This document shows positions 36,782 to 45,041 of a stretch of DNA of 64,000 bases, one piece after another. The notes under the pieces are model-generated. The model did no database searches, had not been told where the DNA came from, and saw nothing but the letters and a program-made list of their open reading frames with translations. The stretch comes from Saccharothrix violaceirubra. Lineage in GTDB: Bacteria; Actinomycetota; Actinomycetes; Mycobacteriales; Pseudonocardiaceae. Location of the stretch: assembly GCF_014203755.1 (NCBI RefSeq), contig NZ_JACHJS010000001.1, forward strand, positions 4,960,001-5,024,000, written 5' to 3'. The stretch's first letter is position 1. Each line of letters opens with the position of its first letter. A program made the translations under genes and the position numbers.

Positions 36782-38531
36782 GACTCCTCCTCGCTGTCCC
36801 GAGCGGAGGGCGGTACCGACGCCGCACGTCGGCGTCCAGCTCCTCGTAGACGGGTTCGGCCGCCCGTGCCACGAAGAGGTCCCGCATGAGGGCACGCCGC
36901 GCGCGGTCGCAGCCGATCGCGGGCATGCCCGGTCCGAGGAACACCACGCTGCCGAACCTGACCCTGGTCCGACGGCGCAGCCACGAACGCAGCGCGGCGG
37001 CGAGCGACCGCAGCTCGTCCAGGTCGTGGTGCTCGACCTCCTGCACCACGACGACCTCCTCACGGCCGACCGGCACGGTGAACACGCTGGCCCGGTGCGC
37101 GCCCAGCCCCGGGAACCGCTCGGCCACCTCGCGCTCCACGTCGTGCGCGCGCAAGGTGCGCCCGGAGACGGTGAGCATGCCGTCGGCGCGGCCGAGCACG
37201 TACAGCTCGCCGGCGTCGAGCACGCCGAGGTCGCCGGTCCGGACGAAGCCGTCCTGACCGTCGTCCAGGCGCGCGTCGAAACTGCGCCGCGACTCGACCT
37301 CGTGGCCCCAGTAGCCGCGGGCGAGCCCGCTGCCCCGGACCCACACCTCGCCGACCCGGCGGTCGGGCAGTTCCCGTCCGGACTCCGGGTCGACCACGCG
37401 CACGTCGAGGCGTTCGACCCGACCGGCGCCGACCAGCACCGGGTCCTCGGGGCGTTCGGACTCGACGAGCGTGCGCTCCTCCAGTGCCGTGGCCGACACG
37501 CGCGTCCCGACCGGCGCCCGGCCGGGCGTCGACGAACTGACCAGGAACGTCGCCTCGGGCAGGCAGTACGTCGTGCGCAACGCCGCCGGGTCGAAGCCCA
37601 GCGGTGCCACCGCGTCGGCGAACCGGCCGAGCACGGCCGGGTCGAGCAACGTCGACGGCGTGTACGCGATGCGCCAGCACGACAGGTCCAGACCCGTCGG
37701 CAGGCGCTCCTCGACGGCACGCGCGCAGCGGGCGAACGCGGTCGCCGCGCCGCCGCTGATGGTGACGCGGTGGCGGTCGACCAGTTCGAGCCACCGCACC
37801 GGGTCCCGCGCGAGGTCCCGGGTCGGCATGAGCACGGCCGTGGCTCCTGCCGACAAGGCGGTCAACACGTTCATGAGACCGGTGTAGTTGTCCGGCGGCA
37901 ACCAGCTCAGCAGCCGGTCGTCCGCCGTGACGCCGAACGCCGCGCGCGTGCGCGCCAGGCCCTGTTCGAGCGCCGCGTAACCGATCTCCGTGGCCACGAG
38001 TTCGCCCACGGCCGAGCCGTAGCACAGCACGGCGGCGTCGGCCGGCCCGCGCACGACGTCGACGGGGTCGCCCGGATCACCGAGTTCGACCACGTCGGTC
38101 GCGACGCAGACCAGCTCCTCCATGCCGTCCTGGCTCAGCCACTCGTGCACCGGCGACAGGCTGCCCACGTCCGTGAGCACCACGCGGGCGCCCGAGTCGA
38201 AGGCGATGCCGGTCGCCCGGGCGAGGTGGTGGTCACGGCCGGTGGGTACCGGCGCGACCACCGGAACCACGCCGGCGTACAGGCAACCGAAAAAATTCTT
38301 CACGATCTCCGGGCCGAGAGGGCTCAGCAGGAGCACTCTGTCGCCCGGAACACACTGCTCGGACAACCACGCGGCGACCGTGCGCGCCGAGCGGTCCAAC
38401 TCGGCGTAGCTCAGTTCCGACCCGGTGGCGGCGCCGGCGGCGGCCGACGCCTCTGCGATCACTGCGATCCGGTCCCGGTCGTTCCGGGCCGGTCCTCCCA
38501 TTAATCGCCGCACCATCTGGCGGATGTACAC
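36762..38531 (-). CDS. acyl-AMP ligase (FAAL)-like protein with degenerate core motifs
   Basis: A 589-residue adenylate-forming-superfamily protein, starting at GTG 38531 six bases after GGGGG. The overall order fits fatty-acyl-AMP ligases (LLLLSPLGPEIVKNFFGCLY, YCLPEATFLVSS for YGxxEAT, GEVWVRGSGLARGYWG, FVRTGDLGVLDAGELYVLGR). The ATP loop expected as TSGSTGxPKG is CYGSAVGELVATE, and the C-terminal catalytic Lys region reads IGCDRARRAL instead of GKIxR. Adenylation is therefore doubtful; it may have lost activity or bind acyl groups without activating them. Codon 10 is TTA, the rare leucine codon used for bldA control. The gene heads the ligase-SARP-TEII unit. Confidence 0.85.
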   Translation of the reverse strand: MYIRQMVRRLMGGPARNDRDRIAVIAEASAAAGAATGSELSYAELDRSARTVAAWLSEQCVPGDRVLLLSPLGPEIVKNFFGCLYAGVVPVVAPVPTGRDHHLARATGIAFDSGARVVLTDVGSLSPVHEWLSQDGMEELVCVATDVVELGDPGDPVDVVRGPADAAVLCYGSAVGELVATEIGYAALEQGLARTRAAFGVTADDRLLSWLPPDNYTGLMNVLTALSAGATAVLMPTRDLARDPVRWLELVDRHRVTISGGAATAFARCARAVEERLPTGLDLSCWRIAYTPSTLLDPAVLGRFADAVAPLGFDPAALRTTYCLPEATFLVSSSTPGRAPVGTRVSATALEERTLVESERPEDPVLVGAGRVERLDVRVVDPESGRELPDRRVGEVWVRGSGLARGYWGHEVESRRSFDARLDDGQDGFVRTGDLGVLDAGELYVLGRADGMLTVSGRTLRAHDVEREVAERFPGLGAHRASVFTVPVGREEVVVVQEVEHHDLDELRSLAAALRSWLRRRTRVRFGSVVFLGPGMPAIGCDRARRALMRDLFVARAAEPVYEELDADVRRRYRPPLGTARRSHVRIAV

Positions 38532-38769
38532 CCGTGTCCCCCTGGATGTCAGATAACGAGTCGTCGACGAACATCCCAGGAACGCCTCGATCACGCTGTG
38601 CAGCAGAACGCGGCAGACCTGACTCCCCGCAAGGAAAATACTCACCTGAATGGCAGATGTCAACGACACGAATCAGACGGGGATTGCACCGGGTGACTAC
38701 CGGACGGACCAACCCGGTTATACCGAAACGCCCGGCCGAACAATTTTCACAAAACTCGGCCGGCCGTGC

Positions 38770-39708
38770 TCAGGACATTCCGACGAGCACCCTCCGCGAA
38801 CCCTGGAACGGGCGCCGACCGTGGCCGACCAGCAGGTTGTCGATCAGCAGCACGTCACCGAGCCGCCAGTCGACGTCGACCGCCAGTTCCAGGCCGCGGT
38901 CGCGGACCTGGAGCACGTACTCGGCCGGGATCGGCCGGTGGTCGGCGAAGGTCACGCTCTGCGGCATCTCCTCGGCGCGCAGCACCTCGGCCATGGCCTT
39001 GGCGGTCTCGTCGCCCAGCGTCGCGTAGTGCCACTGGTCGGCCTGGTTGAACCACACCTCCGCGCCCGTGACCGGGTGCTTCGTGGTCGACGGCCGCAGC
39101 TGGCTGACCCGCAGGCCGCCGTCGTCGTGCCACTGCCAGGTCGCTTCGGTCGACCGCAGGAACTCGTCGACGACCTCGCGGTCGTCGGTCTCGAACGTGT
39201 CCTGCCAGCTCTTGCCCAGGCCGAACCCGCCGTGCAGGTTCTGGGTGTAGCGGACGCCACCCGCGAACGCCTCGCGCACGTCGTCGTCCAGCGACTCCAG
39301 CCACAGCTGCGCGTCGACGACCGGCGTCGCGCCACCGGTCATGTCGGCCAGGACACAGCAGAAGAGCAGGCGCGACGGCCACGAGTGCGCGTAAGACAGC
39401 TCGTTGTGCATGGAGATCGTGAACTCGGGCGGGTACTCGGTCGACGTGTAGATGTTCGAGCCGACCTTGGTCCGCGGCGAGTTCCCGTGCACGTACGCGA
39501 GCCGGTTGGGCAGCAGTCGGTCCATCACCCCCGCGATCGTGTCCTCGGTCACGCCGAATCCCCGGAAAACCAGCGCCTTCTCCGCGACGAGCCGTTCGTC
39601 GAGGTCGGTCGCACCCTCCAGGTACTCGATCAGCCCGGCCGCCGTCGGCCGCGCGCCGACGTCCGACGGTCCGATCTCGGCCGGCGCCCAAGTGAGACGG
39701 GTGTTCAT
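38770..39708 (-). CDS. SyrP/TauD-like Fe(II)/2-oxoglutarate-dependent hydroxylase
   Basis: A 312-residue protein starting at ATG 39708. The metal triad is His101-x-Glu103 in SMHNELSYAHSW and His296 in NLLVGHGRRPF; the 2-oxoglutarate Arg is in GSRRVLVGMS. HxE instead of HxD, with NELSY, is typical of the SyrP-type branch that beta-hydroxylates amino acids, often while bound to an NRPS carrier. In this locus an Asn-like adenylation domain in NRPS2 is a plausible partner (inference). It is transcribed toward the ligase unit but separated from it by 238 bases. Confidence 0.88.
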   Translation of the reverse strand: MNTRLTWAPAEIGPSDVGARPTAAGLIEYLEGATDLDERLVAEKALVFRGFGVTEDTIAGVMDRLLPNRLAYVHGNSPRTKVGSNIYTSTEYPPEFTISMHNELSYAHSWPSRLLFCCVLADMTGGATPVVDAQLWLESLDDDVREAFAGGVRYTQNLHGGFGLGKSWQDTFETDDREVVDEFLRSTEATWQWHDDGGLRVSQLRPSTTKHPVTGAEVWFNQADQWHYATLGDETAKAMAEVLRAEEMPQSVTFADHRPIPAEYVLQVRDRGLELAVDVDWRLGDVLLIDNLLVGHGRRPFQGSRRVLVGMS

Positions 39709-39832
39709 GTGTGTTACCCCATTCCCGGAAATGCCGTGAGGGTTTTTCCCAAGGCCATCCGAGGATCACCCCGGCGACCACCGCGATCATGGCAGCCGGC
39801 GCTATACTCACACTACGCTGGAGTGATCAGGT

Positions 39833-40624
39833 CTATTCCGTGTACTGAATCCGAACGTCCCCCGAACGCGATTCGACGTCGATCTTGCGGGACGCGGTGC
39901 TGTTCTGCTCCACGTCGACTATCCGGGTGCCCGATTCCACGCTCAGCAGGACCGCGAACGGCCCGCCGCCGCGGGGGACCCGCATCACGAAATCACCCGA
40001 ACGCACGTTGGCCTTGACCTGGTCGGGGACTTCCGCGAACCGCAGGTCCGCGCCACCCGACGTGGCGGCCACGTCGATCGAGTCGGTACGCAGTCCCGAA
40101 CCGACCAGGTCACCGGACTGGACCCGGGCCCACAGCGCGCCGCCGACGTCGTCGGCCGTGATCCGCCCGGACGTCGTGGTCAACCGCAGGTCCCCGGTCA
40201 ACCCGACGACCGACAGCACACCCGACGAGGTCCGCGCGTCGACCGCCACGCGGGCCGGCACCTCGACCCGGTAGCGCACCGAGCACCCCGGCAGCCGGGG
40301 GCTCGACGGGCAGCGCGCGCTGATCCGCAACGTCGAGCCGTCCCACACCTCGCGCACCGTCGGCCGGCCGAACGACCAGTTCAGCTCCCGGTCCACCACG
40401 ACCCGGTCGGACCGGCCGGCGACCAGTTCCACGTCGACCGAACCGCTGTCCACCTCGACCCGCCCGGCCGCCCGGTCGTAGACCTGGTGCTGCGACTCGG
40501 TCCGGTTGCCGATCCAGGCCCACAGGTACAACCCGCCGAGCAGCAGACCGGCGGTCACCGCGAGCGCGCCCGCGACCAGCCAGACCGGCCGTCCGGCCCG
40601 GTGCTCGGCTGTCCGCTCGTCCAC
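39833..40624 (-). CDS. membrane-anchored DUF4097-like beta-helix protein
   Basis: A 263-residue protein starting at ATG 40624. There is one N-terminal membrane segment (VWLVAGALAVTAGLLLGGLYLW), then repeated short beta-strands with alternating SGD/SGR turns (TSSGVLSVVGLTGDLRLTTT, VQSGDLVGSGL, VRSGDFVMRV, SRSGDVRIQY) as in DUF4097/adhesin-like proteins. It begins nine bases after the response-regulator gene, so it belongs to the two-component operon and probably has a sensory or envelope role. No enzymatic motif. Confidence 0.8.
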   Translation of the reverse strand: MDERTAEHRAGRPVWLVAGALAVTAGLLLGGLYLWAWIGNRTESQHQVYDRAAGRVEVDSGSVDVELVAGRSDRVVVDRELNWSFGRPTVREVWDGSTLRISARCPSSPRLPGCSVRYRVEVPARVAVDARTSSGVLSVVGLTGDLRLTTTSGRITADDVGGALWARVQSGDLVGSGLRTDSIDVAATSGGADLRFAEVPDQVKANVRSGDFVMRVPRGGGPFAVLLSVESGTRIVDVEQNSTASRKIDVESRSGDVRIQYTE

Positions 40625-40633
40625 GACTCCCCC

Positions 40634-41275
40634 TCACCCCTGAAGGAACCGCTGCACCGCGATGACCCGGCGGTGGTCGCTGTCCTTGATCGGGATGTCC
40701 AGTTTCCCGAAGATGCTGTTCACATGTTTGGCCACCGCGCTCTCGCTCACGGACAGGGCCTTCGCGATCCCGGAGTTCGACCGGCCGGCGGCCATGAGGC
40801 TGAGCACCTCGGACTCGCGCGGCGTCAACCGGTCGAGGGGCTGGTGGCGGTGCTTGACCAGCAACTGCGCGACCACGTCCGGGTCGAGCACCGTGCCGCC
40901 GTCGAGCACCCGGCGCACCGCGTCGAGGAACTCGCCGACGTCCGCGACCCGGTCCTTGAGCAGGTAGCCGACCCCGGTGCTGTAGGTCGACAGCAGCTCG
41001 GAGGCGTACCGCTCCTCCACGTACTGCGAGAGCACGAGCAGCGCCAGGTCCGGCCACGACCGGCGCAGCACGAGCGCCGCGCGCAGACCCTCGTCCCGGA
41101 AGTCCGGCGGCATCCGGACGTCCGTGATCACCAGGTCCGGCCGTTCGGCGTCGACGGCCTTGAGCAGCGCCTCGGCGTCGCCCACCGCGGCGACCGTCTC
41201 CAGCCCGGCCAGCGCCAGGAGCCGGATGAGCCCCTCGCGCAGCAGGACCGAGTCCTCGGCGATCATCACACGCAC
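40634..41275 (-). CDS. NarL/LuxR-type response regulator
   Basis: A 213-residue protein starting at GTG 41275 (VRVMIAEDSVLLREG). The receiver domain has the acidic pair (AED), the phospho-Asp in LVITDVRMPP, and Lys in YLLKDRV. The C-terminal LuxR helix-turn-helix is LTPRESEVLSLMAAGRSNSG with VAKHVNSIFGKL. Its start overlaps the stop of the histidine kinase gene by ten bases, so it is the kinase's cognate partner. Confidence 0.94.
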   Translation of the reverse strand: MRVMIAEDSVLLREGLIRLLALAGLETVAAVGDAEALLKAVDAERPDLVITDVRMPPDFRDEGLRAALVLRRSWPDLALLVLSQYVEERYASELLSTYSTGVGYLLKDRVADVGEFLDAVRRVLDGGTVLDPDVVAQLLVKHRHQPLDRLTPRESEVLSLMAAGRSNSGIAKALSVSESAVAKHVNSIFGKLDIPIKDSDHRRVIAVQRFLQG

Positions 41276-42543
41276 GGCAGCTCCGCCCGGATCGTCGTGC
41301 CGCGGCCCGGCCGGCTGTCCACGACCAGCGCACCGTCGACCGCGGCGACCCGCTGCCGCAGGCCACGCAGGCCCGAGCCGTCGCGTTCGACCGCGCCGCC
41401 GACGCCGTCGTCGACGACCTCGACCGACAGCCGTCCCCCCACCGCGCGTCCCCCCACCGTGCGCACCGACACCTCCACGCTCTTCGCCTGTGCGTGCTTC
41501 GCAATGTTTGTGAGGCTCTCGGACACCACGAAATACGCGATCGCCTCGATTCCCGCCGATGGTCGTACGTCCACGTCCACCCGGAGGCGTACCGGAACGG
41601 GTGACCGGGCACACACGCCGGCGAGCGCCGCGTCCAGGCCGCGTTCGTCCAGCACGGCCGGGTGCAGGCCACGGACCAGGTTGCGCAGGTCGGCGAGCGC
41701 GGACTTGGCGTCCTCGTGCGCGGACACGATCACCGACCGGACCGGCTCCTCCAGGTCCGGCAACGTCTGCCGGGCGATGCCGAGGTTCATGGCCAGCGAC
41801 GTGAGCTGCTGCTGGGCGCCGTCGTGCAGGTCGCGCTCGATGCGCCGGCGTTCGGCGTCGGCCGCCTCCATCAGGCCGGCCCGGCTCTCCACCAGCGACT
41901 CGACCTTCTCGGCGAGCACGTCGCGTGCGCTGCGCTCCAACAGCGTGCGGGCCAGCAGGACGTCCAGTGCGGACAGCCCCAACGCCGCCCAGGGCGCGGC
42001 GAACAGCAGCGAGAGCCCGAGCAGCCCCAGGCCGACCGGTCCCGTCGACCGCTCGTAATCGCCGTCGACCAACCGCACGACCGCGAACAACGGCAGCACC
42101 ACGCCCGCGACCCACGAGCCGAGCACGACCGCGGCGCTCAGCGGTGCCAGCAGACCGGCGAGCAGGTGGTAGCCCACCCGACGCCAGGTGAGCTGTTCGC
42201 GCAGGCGCGCGATGAGCCGGCGGGTCGACGACCCGTCGGGCGGGTCGCGGCGGGCGACCTGGATGCCGATCTCCAGGAACGCCGCGAACCGCGTGCGCTG
42301 CACGGTCGTGGCGGCGTCCACGGTCGCGACCAGCCCGGCCAGGCAGGCGAGGCTGCCGACCACCGTCAACGCCAGCATCGCGCTCACGACGCCGAGCACC
42401 ACGAGCGCCAGGGCCGTGATGCTCGCGAGCGGCGCGCCGACGGCCAGGTGCATGGTCGCCAACCACGCGCGGCGGCTCAGCGGCTCGCGCACGACGGTCG
42501 AGAGCACCCCCGATCGGGGCATCCGGACGTCACCGGCGGTCAT
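41266..42543 (-). CDS. HisKA_3-type sensor histidine kinase
   Basis: A 425-residue protein starting at ATG 42543 (MTAGDVRMPRSG); an upstream ATG at 42579 is in frame. There are four to six membrane segments in the first 190 residues, then the dimerisation box ERRRIERDLHDGAQQQL with the phospho-His, and an ATPase domain with ESLTNIAKHAQA (N box) and GSGLRGLRQRV (G box). It forms an operon with the response regulator and the DUF4097-like gene, divergent from the MMPL transporter gene, whose expression it may control. Confidence 0.94.
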   Translation of the reverse strand: MTAGDVRMPRSGVLSTVVREPLSRRAWLATMHLAVGAPLASITALALVVLGVVSAMLALTVVGSLACLAGLVATVDAATTVQRTRFAAFLEIGIQVARRDPPDGSSTRRLIARLREQLTWRRVGYHLLAGLLAPLSAAVVLGSWVAGVVLPLFAVVRLVDGDYERSTGPVGLGLLGLSLLFAAPWAALGLSALDVLLARTLLERSARDVLAEKVESLVESRAGLMEAADAERRRIERDLHDGAQQQLTSLAMNLGIARQTLPDLEEPVRSVIVSAHEDAKSALADLRNLVRGLHPAVLDERGLDAALAGVCARSPVPVRLRVDVDVRPSAGIEAIAYFVVSESLTNIAKHAQAKSVEVSVRTVGGRAVGGRLSVEVVDDGVGGAVERDGSGLRGLRQRVAAVDGALVVDSRPGRGTTIRAELPCV

Positions 42544-42674
42544 TGTCCCACCGTACGGGCCCTTTCCAGACGAGACCATGCAACCAGTACCCGTTCTGGG
42601 GCTGTACCCAGGTGCAGGTGAAGTCGGGGGTGTGCCTTAACGACACGCAGTCGGACCATCGACAAGCTGTAACC

Positions 42675-44822
42675 ATGCTGTCTCGGATCGGGCGCTTCTG
42701 CTACCAGCGGCGCGTCTGGGTGTTCGGTGTGTGGCTCCTGGTCATGGCCGTGGGCGGCGTGGCGTTCAGCCCGCTGTTCAACAGCCTGGCGCTCAACAAG
42801 CCCTCCCAGGGCATGGAATCCAACGTCGCCCGTCAGGTGCTCACGACCGAGGGCGACTACTACGACAAGCTCATCGCGGTAGTGGACGGCGGCGACCTCA
42901 GGTCGGTTCCCGCGCAGGACGCGATGGGTCGCGCGGTCGACGAGGTCCGCGGCATCACGGGTATCAAGGAGGTCGCCGACCCGGTCGCCTCGCCCGACGG
43001 CTCCGCCGCGCAGATCACCGTGCGCTTCGGCAAGCTGCCGAAGACCGAGAAGAAGCGCGTGCTGACCGAGGCGTCCGACCGGCTGCACAAGGTCGCGGAC
43101 GACGTGCCGGGGTCGAAGGTCGTCATCGGCGGCGACGAACCGCAGGCGCAGGAGACCAACGCCACTTCGGGTGCGGACACGCTGCGCGCCGAGTTGAGCA
43201 CGTTGCCCATCATCCTGATCGCGTTGGTGGTCGTGTTCGGCGGGCTCCTCGCGGCGCTGTTGCCGCTGCTCGCGGCGATCGGCGCGGTGTGCGGCGCGAT
43301 CGCGATGGTGCTGGTGTTCTCCACGTTCCTCAACCTCGACAGCACCGTGATGTCGGTGGTGACCCTGCTGGGTCTCGGTCTGTCGATCGACTACGGCCTG
43401 CTGCTCGTGGCCAGGTACCGCGACGAACTCGCGGTCGGCCACGCGCCGGAGGTGGCCGCCGCCCGCACGTGGGCGACGGCGGGTCGGACCATCCTGTTCA
43501 GCGGCCTGACCGTGTCGGCGGCGTTGAGCGGTCTGCTGGCGTTCGACGTGGCCCGGTTGCAGACGATGGGCGCGGCGGGCATCTCGGCCACGCTGATCGC
43601 CATGGCGGCGGCGTTGACGCTGACGTCGGCACTGCTCGGGTTCTTCGGCAAGCACATCCGCCCCTCGAAGAAGGCGATCTCCCGGGAAGCGCGGGCGGAC
43701 AGCTCCGAGATCGGCGCGTTCGCCAAGCTGGCCAGGTTCATCCAGGGCCGGCCGGTGGTGATCACCGTGATCGCGTCGGCGTTCCTGGTGCTGCTCACGC
43801 TGCCCGCGTTCACCGCGACGCCGAAGCTGCCGCAGCTCGCGGGCCTGCCGCGCGACGTCATGGAGTCGGCCCGGGCCGCGGACGTGCTGCAGGACAAGTT
43901 CGGCCTCGCCGTGCAGCCGCCGGTCGTGGTCGTGGCGCGGACCGACGCGGCGACCCTCGACCAGTGGGCGCAGCGCTGGGCGGACGACCCGGCCAAGCCC
44001 GTGGCGCGGCCGGCCGAGCAGACGGGCGAGAACCTGTCGACCGTGTCGTTCGACATGGCGGGCGACAGCCAGAGCGAAGCGGCGCAGGAGTTCGTGAAGC
44101 GGGTGCGCGCGGACCGGCCGCCGGCCGAGACGTGGGTGCTCGGCGACGCGGCGGTGATCGTGGACCTGTGGGACAAGACGGTCGACGGCCTGCCGTTGGC
44201 GATCACGATCATGCTGTTGTCGATGTTCGTGCTGCTGTTCCTGATGACGGGCTCGCTCGCGGTGCCGTTGAAGGCCATCTTCACGAACGTGCTGTCGCTG
44301 GGCGCGACGATCGGCGTGATGGTGGCGATCTTCCAGCACGGCTTCCTGGCCGGACCGCTGGACGCACTGGTGGTGGGCGGGTTGAGCCCGTACATCCTGC
44401 TGCTGGTGTCGGCGTTCGCGTTCGGCTTCTCGATGGACTACGAGGTGTTCCTGCTGGGCAGGATCAAGGAACACGTCGACGAGGGCATGGAGACGAACAC
44501 CGCCGTACGGCGCGGCTTGCAGCGCAGCGGCCGGATCATCACCTCGGCCGCGGTGCTCGTGCTGATCGTGTTCACCGGCTTCACGATCGCCGACCTGGCG
44601 GACGTGGAAGAGCTGGGCATCGGCCTCTTCCTCGCGGTCCTGATCGACGCCACCCTGGTGCGTTGCGTCCTGGTCCCGTCCACGATGACCTTGCTGGGCA
44701 AGTGGAACTGGTGGACGCCCAGGTTCCTACACCCCATCCGTGACCGCTTCGGGTTGCGGGAACACGAGGACGTCCCCACCGGCACCCGGCGCCCGGAGAA
44801 CCTGGAACCCGCCGGCCGGTGA
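42675..44822 (+). CDS. MMPL/RND-family membrane transporter
   Basis: A 715-residue protein starting at ATG 42675 (MLSRIGRFCYQRRVWVFG). It has two MMPL halves of about six membrane segments, each with a proton-relay Asp-Tyr: GLGLSIDYGLLLVARYRDEL in the first and FGFSMDYEVFLLGRIKEH in the second. Periplasm-facing loops lie at about 35-180 and 380-530. Such proteins export lipids or metabolites with the proton motive force. It is divergent from the two-component operon (131-base gap). It may be a resistance or export pump, but a link to the NRPS product is not shown. Confidence 0.92.
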   Translation: MLSRIGRFCYQRRVWVFGVWLLVMAVGGVAFSPLFNSLALNKPSQGMESNVARQVLTTEGDYYDKLIAVVDGGDLRSVPAQDAMGRAVDEVRGITGIKEVADPVASPDGSAAQITVRFGKLPKTEKKRVLTEASDRLHKVADDVPGSKVVIGGDEPQAQETNATSGADTLRAELSTLPIILIALVVVFGGLLAALLPLLAAIGAVCGAIAMVLVFSTFLNLDSTVMSVVTLLGLGLSIDYGLLLVARYRDELAVGHAPEVAAARTWATAGRTILFSGLTVSAALSGLLAFDVARLQTMGAAGISATLIAMAAALTLTSALLGFFGKHIRPSKKAISREARADSSEIGAFAKLARFIQGRPVVITVIASAFLVLLTLPAFTATPKLPQLAGLPRDVMESARAADVLQDKFGLAVQPPVVVVARTDAATLDQWAQRWADDPAKPVARPAEQTGENLSTVSFDMAGDSQSEAAQEFVKRVRADRPPAETWVLGDAAVIVDLWDKTVDGLPLAITIMLLSMFVLLFLMTGSLAVPLKAIFTNVLSLGATIGVMVAIFQHGFLAGPLDALVVGGLSPYILLLVSAFAFGFSMDYEVFLLGRIKEHVDEGMETNTAVRRGLQRSGRIITSAAVLVLIVFTGFTIADLADVEELGIGLFLAVLIDATLVRCVLVPSTMTLLGKWNWWTPRFLHPIRDRFGLREHEDVPTGTRRPENLEPAGR

Positions 44823-44827
44823 TCACA

Positions 44828-44865
44828 GTGGAGTCGGCCCGCCACCCCCTCAGGGCCGACTCCAC
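44828..44865 (+). terminator. hairpin after the MMPL gene
   Basis: GTGGAGTCGGCCC (44828-44840) pairs with GGGCCGACTCCAC (44853-44865), 13 bp, starting six bases after the stop codon. Confidence 0.75.
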
Positions 44866-44956
44866 ACCCCGTCCGTGACAGCCGGACGAACGACAAGAAC
44901 ACATCAGACCAGCGTCGGACCGGGCCTCCCAGGCTCGCCCGGCCCGACGCCCCCGC

Positions 44957-45010
44957 GAGGGGTCGACGACATCCCCCGGTGTCGCTCGACCCCTCGTTCT
45001 TCTTTCCTTT
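44957..45010 (+). terminator. second hairpin with T-rich tail
   Basis: GAGGGGTCGA-CGACA (44957-44971) pairs with TGTCG-CTCGACCCCTC (44980-44995), with one bulged base, followed on the plus strand by the pyrimidine-rich GTTCTTCTTTCCTTT. This is the nearest thing in the window to a classical intrinsic terminator and lies between the convergent MMPL and XRE genes. Confidence 0.7.
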
Positions 45011-45041
45011 GAGGACTGTCGCGTTCGGACGTTCACGGACC

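Noticed and set aside
38532..38712. Short minus-strand frame between the SyrP-like and ligase-like genes
   Set aside because: It runs into and overlaps the ligase-like gene in another frame and has no ribosome site; treated as leader DNA.
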